Shown here: positions 36,604-46,534 of the stretch, in pieces
Layout: each line of letters begins with the position of its first letter
Position numbering within the stretch: position 1 is the stretch's first letter
Origin: Agapanthus africanus
Taxonomy: Eukaryota; Streptophyta; Magnoliopsida; Asparagales; Amaryllidaceae
Length of the DNA stretch: 64,000 bases
Reading direction: 5' to 3'
NCBI GenBank assembly: GCA_030015575.1
Contig: JASDDO010000026.1
Coordinates: forward strand, 455,677,096-455,741,095
The notes under the pieces: model-generated
Told to the model about the DNA's origin: nothing
What the model saw: only the letters and a program-made list of their open reading frames with translations
Databases searched by the model: none
Position numbers and translations under genes: made by a program

Positions 36604-36813
36604 CTTATGACCTTGACGAAGGTCAACAAATCATAAGTCACATGTCAAGTTCTACCCGTCATTGTCCAGGTTAATTTGAACCCACCTGTACAAGCCTTTG
36701 ACGAAGGTCAACAAGGCTATACGACTGTCCCAAACCAACGCATCTATCTATGCAGCAGAAAGGTAACAAGCAGCTACCATTAACTATGCCTTGACGAAGG
36801 TCAACAAACATAG
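36604..36813 (-). other. Triple stem-loop array in leader H1
   Basis: 36604-36637 (CTTATGA/TCATAAG), 36688-36722 (GTA..AGCC/GGCT..TAC) and 36784-36813 (CTATG/CATAG). The shared loop TTGACGAAGGTCAACAA is itself a TTGAC/GTCAA palindrome. Confidence 0.72.
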
Positions 36814-36944
36814 CATGAATACTAAGTGCTACCCGTCTGAAATGACGGAGGGCTACGAATGGTTTTCGACGAAAAACCTTTAACGTAATGAACTTGATAT
36901 CGTTGAAGGAACCGGATAGCTTTTTATAGAAATATAGTGGTGAA

Positions 36945-37190
36945 AACCTTTGCTAAAGAGGTCACTCCCGGTGAAGGGATCTCGGCTCTTTCCCCGTAGA
37001 ATGAGGTGCAGGATATTCCAACTGAATACCACGATGCAAAGAAAAAAGTAATCGACTATAGTGAAGTTATTACCCTGATGCAAACTTTTGTCCAAGGGGG
37101 CACTCCCGGTGAAGGGATCTGGGCCCTTGCCTCGTCGACTGAGGTGCTGGATATTCCTAACCGAATACTACTGTGCAAAACAAAAGAGAA
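36945..37190 (-). repeat. Two-copy tandem repeat (period ~138) in leader H1
   Basis: Units starting near 'gctaaagaggtcactccc' and 'tccaagggggcactccc', each continuing through 'gaagggatc' to 'gcaaa'. Matches the pairs in Y and P. Confidence 0.75.
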
Positions 37191-37710
37191 CGTCCTTGCA
37201 ATAACAGCTTTTTGAAAAAAGTTCCAACAATATCAGAATAGGTTTGTTTAGCTTGCATTGATCCGAATCAATGCAGTCCCATCAATTGATCACACCAATA
37301 AAGAACAAAAATACGATGTACGTATATGCCATCCGCATTCGCCACTGGGTCCCGTCATCACCCGTTAGGTTACTTAACTAACGACGGAGCGGGGACTGGA
37401 CTTGCGCGGGTGTAAAACATATACAACATCTACTAGTATATATATTAATATATAATATTCGCTCAAGACGTGATAAAATGCAACATCACAGAAATGTAAT
37501 AAGCATCACAGAACAATACAGATAATCGGGGATCCCCGGGTTTCATAGAGCCGCTGCTGAAACCCGACGTTCCCCTGGTCGTGTAGATAGCCTGTGCATT
37601 GAAATCCTAGACCCCTACAGGTGCGGAAAGTTACCCGCCAAAACCTGAAGCGAGGCAGCCCCCTTCAACAACGTGAATGGACCACCCAGCACTTCACGGA
37701 ATCCGGTAGC

Positions 37711-38024
37711 TAGAACCATCATGAACCTATCATCACAAAAACAACCCTCCATATTGCTAATTTGCACATTTGCAAATAACCCCCCTCCCACCAATTTTCA
37801 GCCAAGGAAAGAAACAAAGGAAAATGGCCGAAACGGAATGCAAACTAGCAACTTCAAAAAGCGATCCGGTAACAAGTTACTGGATAACCCCGTGACTGTA
37901 TATACATATCCGCATTTGTATTCCGACCGAATACAAATGCAATGAGACAAAATCTACACTGTATAATACTAGGATCCGGCTTAAACCAAAGCCCGCCAGT
38001 ATTATCGTCCGATCATGATCCGTG
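37711..38024 (-). repeat. Copia LTR M, left part
   Basis: Aligns with L from about 31366 onward (shared 'aaaatggccgaaacggaatg' and the 'tattccgaccgaatac' stretch). It is interrupted by E5; 38020-38024 is its CCGTG target duplication. Confidence 0.82.
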
Positions 38025-40088
38025 TGTAAGGTTAGATTAGCACCCTATGAAGAGATTACAAGCATCACATGACCTAAAGTTTTCATTTTTATGGTGCTAA
38101 ACTAACAAGCAAAGGAATCGATCCTAGAAAATTAGTTTAACAAACTTTAAACTAGAAAAGCTTAGGGTTAGAAGGCTACAACCTTTGTAGCTCCCGTTTT
38201 TGTTTTGCTCCTTTGACTTTGGGGTGTTGGAAGAAGGTCCACTCTTCCTCCTCTTGCATCCACGACGATCCACGCGGAGCTATCCCGTCCAAGCTTGCAA
38301 CTTTGAAAAACAAAGAGAACACACTAATCAAGTGAGCTAGACTTGATTAGAATGAGGTTGTGGTTATGGATCTCACTTCAAAATCCTATTTTTATGAAGG
38401 ATTCACTCTCTTGTAAGAACTAGATAGCTTAAGCATGGAGGTTGATGAAAATGATGGACTTTTTTAAGAAGAGAATGAATTATCTTAACAAAGAGAAAAG
38501 AAAAATAGCTATATATATTTTTCTTTCTCTTAACCAACCATGGTTAAGTATTTAGATATCATTTTATTTTAAATTAAAAGCATGATAAGAAAATAAACTA
38601 TGGGTTAAATGTTAGGTGAGCATGGTTGAGTTAGAAGAGTGTAGAAATTCTAAAGTGATTTAACCCATTTTTCATTTTCTTTTGCTTTAATTTAAATCCA
38701 ATAATTATCCAAATACAACCATGGTGTAATTCTTATACATCCACCATTTCCATTGTATAAACAACCATGATAGAATTTGATGTATGTATGCATGTGTGCT
38801 TGCACATCAACATGTGCATGAACAAAAATGAATGCACACATGCATGCATACATACAACATAAACAAGATAGGATTTGTAGTGAGAAAATGATAATGAATC
38901 AACACTTGATTCACTAATCCGGTCATATCACATATGACCCGACCATTAGCAGGCCGCCCAATTAATATACGGTATCCCATACACGTATTTTAATCGGGTC
39001 CAAGCGCATATCACATACGCGCACCACAACGTTTCGCCTGGACTAGGTAACTCCTGTGTGGGACTCTAAGACTCGTCAATACGCCGGCAGTGGGTGATGA
39101 TCATATCAAGCACCCGCAAGCCGCAAGCGGTCAGCCAAACGTAACGGCCACCCGGGTATTGAGCGATAAGAAGAAAACAAGCGAACCTGTTACAACTCCC
39201 GTCGAGCCATCCGGCAACACTACCGTACAGTCCGGTCTCTTCGTCAGATATGCTGTATATCGAGCCTAGGGATGGTGACGTCGACCCCAATAACTCAATA
39301 AGTCATGTCGATGAATGGTCTATAACAGATCGAGAAACTACTGATAACACTTATCAGCAAATCTCAGCAGCCCTGGCCAGGGACTTGCTGTTATAACCAG
39401 TCGAGCACAGCACAGCATCAACTCCCAATACCGGGAGAGACGAAACCCCTCCTATCGCTCATTGCCTTCGTGTGTCTCGGGACTGTACCCAACGGCCACC
39501 TGTTTGCACGACTCAGTAGAGCCGTGGTAGGGTGGCAATCAAAGTACAGTGGGAGAACACACAAGGCTCTATGACGATCTCGGGTCTACAGACTAACCTG
39601 TACCAGTGTCACCTGAGAACTGCTATCCGACGATAGATATAATTCCATATAGGAGTTCTCGGCGAGTCCGTCCAGTGTACCCAGTCATCACTGAGCACCC
39701 GTATATGATCTTGATGTCAAACATCGATGAATGTGGGAACATCCATCGCCCATCACATGGGTCTAGTATCATATACGCTAGTCTACTCTGGTATATCGAT
39801 GCCCCGTCTCGATACACCTCCGACTAGGGACATTTCAGGATATGCTTATAGACTACAGATGTCCCACTAGTATGATCTCCATCATAATCAGAGTAGTCAA
39901 GCCGATATCCTTAGGGCTTTATCAGCATGTATGAATGAATAGAAGCATGATCAAATAAACATGTCAGATAAAGAATAACCAGATAGCATACTATCATGTC
40001 GAGCAAGAATGCAAACTGAATATATATATACATGTATAGATACATCCACTATCACATAATGGCCTCTAGGGCATACATATATCCAACA
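38025..40088 (-). repeat. 3' LTR of E5 (2064 bp)
   Basis: On + TGTAAGGTTAG ... ATCCAACA. It contains the mid-LTR palindrome CCCTGGCCAGGG (39371-39382) and the stem-loop 39332-39365 (ACTGATAA/TTATCAG). ATGCA repeats lie around 38780-38860. Confidence 0.97.
38511..38518 (-). promoter_or_regulatory. Possible TATA box, 3' LTR of E5
   Basis: TATATATA upstream (in element sense) of a pyrimidine-rich stretch. The identical site in the promoter-active 5' LTR is at 47021-47028. Position is plausible; the start site is not determined. Confidence 0.35.
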
Positions 40089-40101
40089 ATCTCCCACTTG
40101 C
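40089..40101 (-). promoter_or_regulatory. Polypurine tract of E5
   Basis: GCAAGTGGGAGAT on minus, between the polyprotein stop (40103-40105) and the 3' LTR; only one base separates it from the stop codon. Confidence 0.92.
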
Positions 40102-40102
40102 A

Positions 40103-43100
40103 CTAAGGCCAGTTATTGGCGTATCTCATACCCAACATCTCAAAAAGTCGCTCATGCTGCGGCTGAGGGAGAGCCTTGGTGAATGGATCCGCGGCGTTGT
40201 TCTTTGTGTCTACTCTCTTAATCTCGATCTCGCGGCGATCTACAATCTCCCGGATCAAATGAAAGCGCCTCAGGATATGTCTGGACCGTAGATGGGATCT
40301 GGGCTCCTTGGCTAACGCCATTGCCCCATTATTGTCACAATACAAAGGTATTGGATCAATAATGGTTGGAACTACACCTAGCTCCGAGACGAACTTCTTT
40401 ATCCAGACGGCTTCCTTGGCGGCATCATTTGCAGCAATGTACTCAGCTTCCATCGTAGAGTCTGCAACGGTATCCTGTTTGGAACTCTTCCAACTTACCG
40501 CCCCTCCATTGAGGGTAAATACAAACCCTGAGATAGATTTGCTGTCATCCTTATCGCTCTGGAAGCTCGAATCGGTAAAGGCCTCCATTTGGAGATCTTT
40601 ATTACCATACACCAAGAACAATTCTTTAGTCCTTCGTAAGTACTTAAGAATGTTCTTCACAGCTGTCCAGTGGTTCTCCCCTGGGTTGGATTGATACCTG
40701 CTTACAACACTAAGTGCATAAGCTACATCTGGGCGTGTACATAACATCGCATACATTATAGACCCTACTGCCGAAGCATAAGGTATAATGCTCATGCGAG
40801 CTCTCTTTTCATCGGTCTTTGGACAAGAATCCTTGGAGAGAGTGACTCCATGGCAAGCGGGTAAGGCACCCCGCTTGGAGTCTTCCATACTAAACCTCTT
40901 TAGGATGGTGTTGATGTACCTGGTTTGGGACAGTCCCAATAACTTTTTGGATCTATCTCTATAGATCCTTATGCCCAGGATGTATGTGGCATCACCCAGG
41001 TCCTTCATGGAGAACCTCAGTGATAAGAATGATTTGACCGACTGTAGCATAGGAATATCATTTCCTATCAGAAGAATGTCATCCACGTACAATACGAGGA
41101 ATGTGACAGCTCTTCCTACAGCCTTCCTATAAACACAAGGTTCATCTGGATTTTTGATGAAATCAAACTCTTTGATAACATCATCGAAACAGATGTTCCA
41201 ACTCCGAGATGCCTGCTTTAACCCATATATGGATTTAAGCAATCTACATGCTTTCTCGCTGCTCCCACTGTCAATGAAGCCCTCCGGCTGATCCATATAA
41301 ACACATTCTTCTAAATCTCCATTTAGGAATGCTGTTTTAACGTCCATCTGCCAGATTTCATAGTCGTAGTGAGCAGCAATAGCAAGTAGGATCCGAATGG
41401 ATTTAAGCATGGCTACGGGAGAAAAAGTTTCGTCATAGTCCAGACCTGGTCTTTGACGAAAACCTTTCGCCACAAGTCTTGCCTTATAGGTCTCTACCTG
41501 CCCATCCACACCAATCTTTCTTTTAAAGATCCATTTGCACCCTACAGGTTTTACCCCAGGGGGTACAACGTCCAAAGTCCATACTTTGTTGGTGTACATA
41601 GACTCCATTTCGAATCTCATGGCATCCAGCCACTTCACAGAGTCACCACTCGTGATAGCTTGCTGAAAACTGGTAGGATCATCATCTTCCATGATACAGT
41701 CTTCTCTGTCACCATCAACGAGGAAACCGTAGTACCTCTCCGGTGGGCGAGAAGTCCTACCAGACCTTCGGAGTGGCCGAGGTTCTTCAGTTTCTGCTGC
41801 AACAGTCGGTTCAACCAAATCGTCATTTGTAGTTTGTGTCTCTAGAACCTCTTCTAGATCCACCACTTTGCCATCATCTTTATCTGTGAAAAACTCTTTT
41901 TCCAAGAATTTGGCATGTTGAGAAACAAACACTTTTTGTTCCTCTTTGTGGTAGAACAGATATCCATAAGAATTCTTTGGATATCCTACAAAGTTACACA
42001 TGACTGACCGTGTCTCGAGTTTGTCCGGATTCTGCTTTTTAACATAGGCCGGGCAACCCCAAATCTTAATTCTCTTAAGAGATGGTCTCTTCCCATGCCA
42101 TATCTCATATGGCGTGGTAGACACGGCTTTGGTTGGAACCCTGTTTAGTAGAAACGCTGCAGTCTCCAATGCATGCCCCCAAAACGAGACTGGTAACTCA
42201 GTGTCACTCATCATGGACCGGACCATATCTAATAGGGTCCTATTCCGACGTTCTGATACACCGTTGTGCTGTGGTGTGTAAGGAGGAGTGAGCTGAGAGA
42301 GAATCCCATTCTCTTTTAGGAAGTTTGCAAATTCTATACTGAGATACTCTCCACCTCGATCTGATCGAAGCATCTTAATACTCAAGCCGGTTTGTTTTTC
42401 TACTTCTTGTTTATATTCAATGAATTTCTCGAAAGCTTCGGACTTGTGCTTTAATAAAAATACATGACCGAATCTTGAGAAATCGTCGGTGAATGTAATG
42501 AAGTATGAAAAACCGCCTCTAGCTTGTGTAGACATAGGCCCACATACATCACTATGTATGAGGCCCAGGAGCTGAGTAGCTCTTTCTCCGTGTCCGGTAA
42601 ACGGAGTTTTGGTCATTTTACCCTTGATACAAGACTGGCAAGTCGCATAAGATTTATATTCAAAGGAGTTTAAATATCCATCTTTATGTAACTTGTTTAG
42701 TCTTGTTTCGTTAATATGACCAAGTCTACAGTGCCAAAGAAAAGCTTCATTTAATTCTGAAATTTTTCTTTTATTAGTGTGTTGTATACTGAAAACTGTG
42801 TGTTGATTTAGGACATATATTCCGTTGTTAAGTGTACCATACCCAACCAACATTTGATTTAGGTGAATGTTCATAACATTGTTCTGCAATACAAAATTAT
42901 ATCCTTCATTGTCCAACAAAGATACGGATATTATATTACATAGCATATCAGGTACAAAATAACATGGATTCAAAATCAAAATACATCCAGATGGCAACCC
43001 CAAGTGATACTCTCCCACTGCGACTGTATGTACATTGGAACCATTTCCAACGCGGAGAGTATGGTCACCTGTCCTCAAAACCTTGCTATTTCTCAGCCCC

Positions 43101-44029
43101 TGCATAGAATTGCAAATGTGAGAACCTGAACCGGTATCCAATACCCAGGAAGCAGAGTTTATAGAAAAACAGTTTTCAGTCACAAACGCACCTGAAGCAG
43201 AAGCATCACCATGCTTCTTCTTAAGACTTAGGTACTCCGTGCAGTTGCGCTTCCAATGTCCTGTCTTGTGGCAATGAAAACACTCGCCTTTCCCTGGGTC
43301 TCCAGCCGTGGATTTTCCCTTTCCCTTCACCTTTTTGACTCCGCCCTTAGGATTAGTGGGTTTCTTCTTTTTCTTTCCCTTAGCCTTAGCTTTTGGGCGA
43401 GAAGAAGAAGACTGTCCAATCGTCATAACGGGAGTCTTTGCTGACTTCATAGTGCTCTCTGCACTCCTTAACATATTAAGGAGTTCAGGGAGGTCCTTCT
43501 CCATGCCGTGCATGTTGAAGTTCACTATGAACTGAGCAAAGGTGGAGGGGAGGGACTGCAGAATAATATCTATATATTGTTCATTGTCCATAGTCCATCC
43601 GAGGTCCTCAAGCTCTTCTATAAGAGCTATCATCTTCAAAACATGGTCTGCTACTGGTGTGCCAGGGGCCATCCGCATGTGAAACAGTTTCTTTGATGCC
43701 TCGTATCGTAATACGCGGGACTGCTCCCCATACAACTCCTTTGTATGGAGCAGTATCCCGTGGATGTCTATGTCCTCGTGCTGCTTTTGATGTGTGTTAT
43801 CCATCGATGCAAGCGCGAGGCATGTGGCCGTGGCACAGTCAGCGTCCCATGTCTTGCGGACTTCTATGTCCGCAACTGAGGATTTTGGGCCTGGGACGGG
43901 CGGGGCTGAAGCCGTGAGGACATATGATACTTTATCATAAGTCAAGGCGATCTTCAGATTCCTTAGCCAGTCTTTATAGTTGGTCCCGTTCAGTTTGTTT
44001 TTATCTAGTAGAAGCTTAAGTCCAGTCAT
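40103..44029 (-). CDS. Copia GAG-POL polyprotein of E5, intact (1308 aa)
   Basis: Single uninterrupted frame starting at MTGLKLLL and ending with TAG. Visible in order: gag domain (about 1-245, with NYKDW at 17-21 and a Lys-rich stretch 214-240); CCHC zinc knuckle C250-C253-H258-C263; aspartic protease DTGS at 298-301; integrase zinc site H433, H438, C464, C467; integrase core D494, D557 and E593 (D-35-E spacing); RT with D896 in DVKTAFLNG and YVDD at 981-984; RNase H with D1153, E1194 and D1232. PR before IN before RT defines Ty1/copia. Length is normal for plant copia. All catalytic residues checked are present, so I infer an active polyprotein. The ATG agrees with E6 and lies next to the conserved leader end. 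Lineage within copia not assigned. Confidence 0.98.
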   Translation of the reverse strand: MTGLKLLLDKNKLNGTNYKDWLRNLKIALTYDKVSYVLTASAPPVPGPKSSVADIEVRKTWDADCATATCLALASMDNTHQKQHEDIDIHGILLHTKELYGEQSRVLRYEASKKLFHMRMAPGTPVADHVLKMIALIEELEDLGWTMDNEQYIDIILQSLPSTFAQFIVNFNMHGMEKDLPELLNMLRSAESTMKSAKTPVMTIGQSSSSRPKAKAKGKKKKKPTNPKGGVKKVKGKGKSTAGDPGKGECFHCHKTGHWKRNCTEYLSLKKKHGDASASGAFVTENCFSINSASWVLDTGSGSHICNSMQGLRNSKVLRTGDHTLRVGNGSNVHTVAVGEYHLGLPSGCILILNPCYFVPDMLCNIISVSLLDNEGYNFVLQNNVMNIHLNQMLVGYGTLNNGIYVLNQHTVFSIQHTNKRKISELNEAFLWHCRLGHINETRLNKLHKDGYLNSFEYKSYATCQSCIKGKMTKTPFTGHGERATQLLGLIHSDVCGPMSTQARGGFSYFITFTDDFSRFGHVFLLKHKSEAFEKFIEYKQEVEKQTGLSIKMLRSDRGGEYLSIEFANFLKENGILSQLTPPYTPQHNGVSERRNRTLLDMVRSMMSDTELPVSFWGHALETAAFLLNRVPTKAVSTTPYEIWHGKRPSLKRIKIWGCPAYVKKQNPDKLETRSVMCNFVGYPKNSYGYLFYHKEEQKVFVSQHAKFLEKEFFTDKDDGKVVDLEEVLETQTTNDDLVEPTVAAETEEPRPLRRSGRTSRPPERYYGFLVDGDREDCIMEDDDPTSFQQAITSGDSVKWLDAMRFEMESMYTNKVWTLDVVPPGVKPVGCKWIFKRKIGVDGQVETYKARLVAKGFRQRPGLDYDETFSPVAMLKSIRILLAIAAHYDYEIWQMDVKTAFLNGDLEECVYMDQPEGFIDSGSSEKACRLLKSIYGLKQASRSWNICFDDVIKEFDFIKNPDEPCVYRKAVGRAVTFLVLYVDDILLIGNDIPMLQSVKSFLSLRFSMKDLGDATYILGIRIYRDRSKKLLGLSQTRYINTILKRFSMEDSKRGALPACHGVTLSKDSCPKTDEKRARMSIIPYASAVGSIMYAMLCTRPDVAYALSVVSRYQSNPGENHWTAVKNILKYLRRTKELFLVYGNKDLQMEAFTDSSFQSDKDDSKSISGFVFTLNGGAVSWKSSKQDTVADSTMEAEYIAANDAAKEAVWIKKFVSELGVVPTIIDPIPLYCDNNGAMALAKEPRSHLRSRHILRRFHLIREIVDRREIEIKRVDTKNNAADPFTKALPQPQHERLFEMLGMRYANNWP

Positions 44030-44470
44030 TGGTATCTGCCATTAAGAGAGAGAAAAGAATACACTCAGCGAAAGCTCTTGCATAGATTAGATTGGTTTTA
44101 TTATCTTGTCTAATCGATGTTTCCCACTGCTTTTTATCAAGTTTTTCTTTCAAACCTTAAAAAGAAAAACTAGCCAGGATTAATTACAGTCTACAACTTC
44201 GCTAACCGTTCAGCCAGGCAAGTGTCGGTACTTTGAGGGAGGTTCCCCGTGCTTTCACACGGACCTAATTAGAGTAAACCTCGTTTTCCCAGAGGCGGAG
44301 CCCCGTTAACACCTTTCTAGACACCTAATGAGTTAGCTAATTGTAAACTGTAAAACTCTCCTAGGAGCAACTATTGCCCACAGTGGGATCGGGATCCAAC
44401 CATCACATGGAAGGTATGCAATCTCATTGCAAATTTCAACACTTGAAATTCCTGATGTGGTTTTTACCCC

Positions 44471-44682
44471 TAATACTCGTGACCTTGGCTAAGGTCAACA
44501 AATCACGAGCATTAGTCAAGCTCAACCCGTCATTTCTTGATTAATTAGACCCGTTCACATGACCCTTGGCTAAGGTCAACAAAGTCATATGCTCGTCCTA
44601 ATTAATCTGCATCATATGCTTTTGTAGGAAGACATCACTTAGCTACCGTACACTACGCCTTGGCTAAGGTCAACAAACGTAG
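44471..44682 (-). other. Triple stem-loop array in leader E5
   Basis: 44471-44514 (TAATACTCGTGA against TCACGAGCATTA, 11 of 12 paired), 44559-44588 (ATGAC/GTCAT) and 44653-44682 (CTACG/CGTAG). All three share the loop TTGGCTAAGGTCAACAA, found in no other element here. Confidence 0.75.
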
Positions 44683-45682
44683 CACGAATACTAAGTACTC
44701 TACTTCCTAAAATGACGGAGGGTTGCGAATGATTTTTAAGAAAATCTTTAACGCTTTGAACTTGATATCGTTGTAGAATCAAATGGTTTTTCAAAAGGAG
44801 TGGCTTAAGCTCCGCAGTTTTGAAATGTAGCTTTTTCATAAATAGCTGAGTGGTTTTCAAATCCGATTCTACAACATCTTTTTAGGTTTATTTTCTTTAC
44901 ATTAATCACATTAATGTAATCCCATCATTTAAGTCCTAAAGCCAATCACAGAAAAGAAACGAAAATAACACGTACGCTTATGCCATCCGCATTCGCCGCA
45001 ATGTTCCGTTATGCACCGTTAGGTTACTTAACTAACGGCATACCGGGACGGGACTAGCGCGGGTGTAAAACATAAGCAACGTCTACTATATATCATATAT
45101 ATAATACGTCATTCGTCTCAGATATCACAGAACACAGGCAGCAGAAAAATAGATATAACGTGGGATATACTAGGACGTCCGTATTTAGTATTTAGCCAGA
45201 ATAGAAAATACGGATTCCACAGTCGCGATGAATAGCCAAGCCCACACCCTGGACCCCTACGAGAGCGGCAAGTGACCCTACCAATCCTGGAGTTTAGGAG
45301 ACCCGGTTTCGACTCCTCGAGATGGCCTCCTACTGAACCCCAGAACCCGGTCACTTGTGCTCCCCTCCTTGGGTCCATCCTAATGCGGAAAAGTAAATAA
45401 TATACAACACTGGTGACACAACCGCAACCTGGAAGTGCCCCAAATAAAAGAATATTACATTACATATGAATTTACATGAATGAAAATATAAAACTCTCAT
45501 CTCACAAAAACCCCCGGCTATTCGATCGCGACAATCCTGCACATCATATCTCAGCAACGCATAATATCACATATCATTAACGTAAGTAAGTATGCGTACC
45601 CCGATTGTCGTTGATGTATAGCAACGAAACCGGCGATATCTAACATACTACACTTACGGTCGCAGAAAAGAAAGTGTAAAAC

Positions 45683-45782
45683 TACAATATTTGGAATCCA
45701 GATTCTCTTTAGACATCATAAATGCGAAATATCACATATTTCGTATTTCATGTCTATACTATATGAATTCCACATATTGTAT
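45683..45782 (-). other. Long AT-rich foldback in leader E5
   Basis: Arms of about 50 nt around the 3-nt loop cac (45733-45735): tacaatatttggaatcc... and ...gaattccacatattgta, agacat/atgtct, and gcgaaatat/atatttcgt near the loop. I do not see it in E6, Q or P. Confidence 0.7.
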
Positions 45783-45885
45783 CACATTCCAGATAAACAG
45801 ACAGTATTAAAGTTTTCGAACGAACTGTCAAGCACCCAAGATTCACTAAAGCTCAACACTTGAGCAGGGTTCAAAAATCCGGAGT

Positions 45886-46053
45886 GTGACACAGTAGCGG
45901 CGGTCCAGCCGTAGAAGGGTCAAGCCAACGCCTCACATGTGGCACGCCGTACTGCCCCAAACCGTAAGGTTCAAAGGGCAGTTCGAGACGGTCACATAAT
46001 CGAGTTAAGGTTTGTTGTCTTCTAGAGGGACCACCGCAAAAAGACTCGCACAC
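45886..46053 (-). other. Module shared with the LARD-like gypsy element
   Basis: Same ordered blocks as 10126-10262 (ggtccagccgtagaaggg, taaggttcaaagg, tcttctagaggg). Just left, 'aaatccggagtgtgaca' (45875-45891) looks like the terminus of a gypsy LTR. This suggests gypsy-derived DNA was captured into the E5 leader. Absent from E6, Q and P leaders. Confidence 0.55.
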
Positions 46054-46221
46054 ATCTCCAAACTATTTAAACCCCGTGAATATTGAGTAAATGATATTCG
46101 TTCAAATACTTCAACACTTTCTAGTTTACCCGGAAAAGAAATACGAAATGAAAATTCCGATCGAAACAACTAGTTCAAAACCATCTCCAGAATTTTCAAA
46201 AGAAGATTCAGATTAAATACT

Positions 46222-46401
46222 CTCAAAATGTACTGTAGCAGGTAAAGAAAATTACTGTGCAAAAAATTGTCAGAGAGGCCCTCAAACAGCCGCGGAAGCG
46301 CGGCCTAAGCCTTGCTTATGCCGCCCTTCCGCGGTCAAACTTACTGTTCATGGGTACGGATTTTCCAGATCGTCTAATTTTTACCTGCTCTATTTTTTGA
46401 G
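46222..46401 (-). other. PBS-proximal foldback of E5
   Basis: Core arms 46290-46310 and 46314-46334 (CCGCGGAAGCGCGGCCTAAGC against its partner) match at 19 of 21 positions around a 3-nt loop. Outer arms 'tagcaggtaaa' and 'tttacctgctc' extend it to ~180 nt. It starts about 120 nt from the PBS. Confidence 0.75.
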
Positions 46402-46520
46402 AATTTTTAATTCTGAAAAAGATCAGTTTTTAAAAAATTTCCAGAGAGCATCCCATAAATCCGTATTTTGGTTCGATCGGACTTTTCACTTCGCAAAAAG
46501 GTCGCCTAACGTTCTAGGTA

Positions 46521-46533
46521 GTCTCTGATACCA
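46521..46533 (-). promoter_or_regulatory. Primer binding site of E5
   Basis: TGGTATCAGAGAC on minus, one base from the 5' LTR; initiator tRNA-Met type. Confidence 0.94.
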
Positions 46534-46534
46534 A

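Larger units (their letters stand above)
36297..37710 (-). other. 5' leader of H1, PBS side deleted
   Basis: Aligns with leader P on the opposite strand: triple stem-loop (36604-36813), two-copy repeat (36945-37190), 'ctggacttgcgcgggtg' block (about 37395). At about 37705-37711 it jumps into the middle of LTR M, so the PBS, the foldback and the LTR end are missing. Confidence 0.75.
44030..46534 (-). other. 5' leader of E5 (2.5 kb)
   Basis: Untranslated region between PBS and gag, about 0.5 kb longer than in E6. From gag outward: triple stem-loop (44471-44682), 'gactagcgcgggtgtaaaacat' block (45053, in two parts), a long foldback (45683-45782), a module shared with the gypsy LARD (45886-46053), and the PBS-proximal foldback (46222-46401). 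No frame above ~105 codons; no gene. Confidence 0.85.

Noticed and set aside
40308-40694. 128- and 130-codon frames opposite the E5 polyprotein (also 41453-41845)
   Set aside because: Antisense shadows of the polyprotein frame with no independent evidence.
45960-45985. tRNA-like B box (ggttcaaagg) suggesting a SINE
   Set aside because: No A box at proper spacing, no cloverleaf, no poly-A tail or flanking duplication seen.
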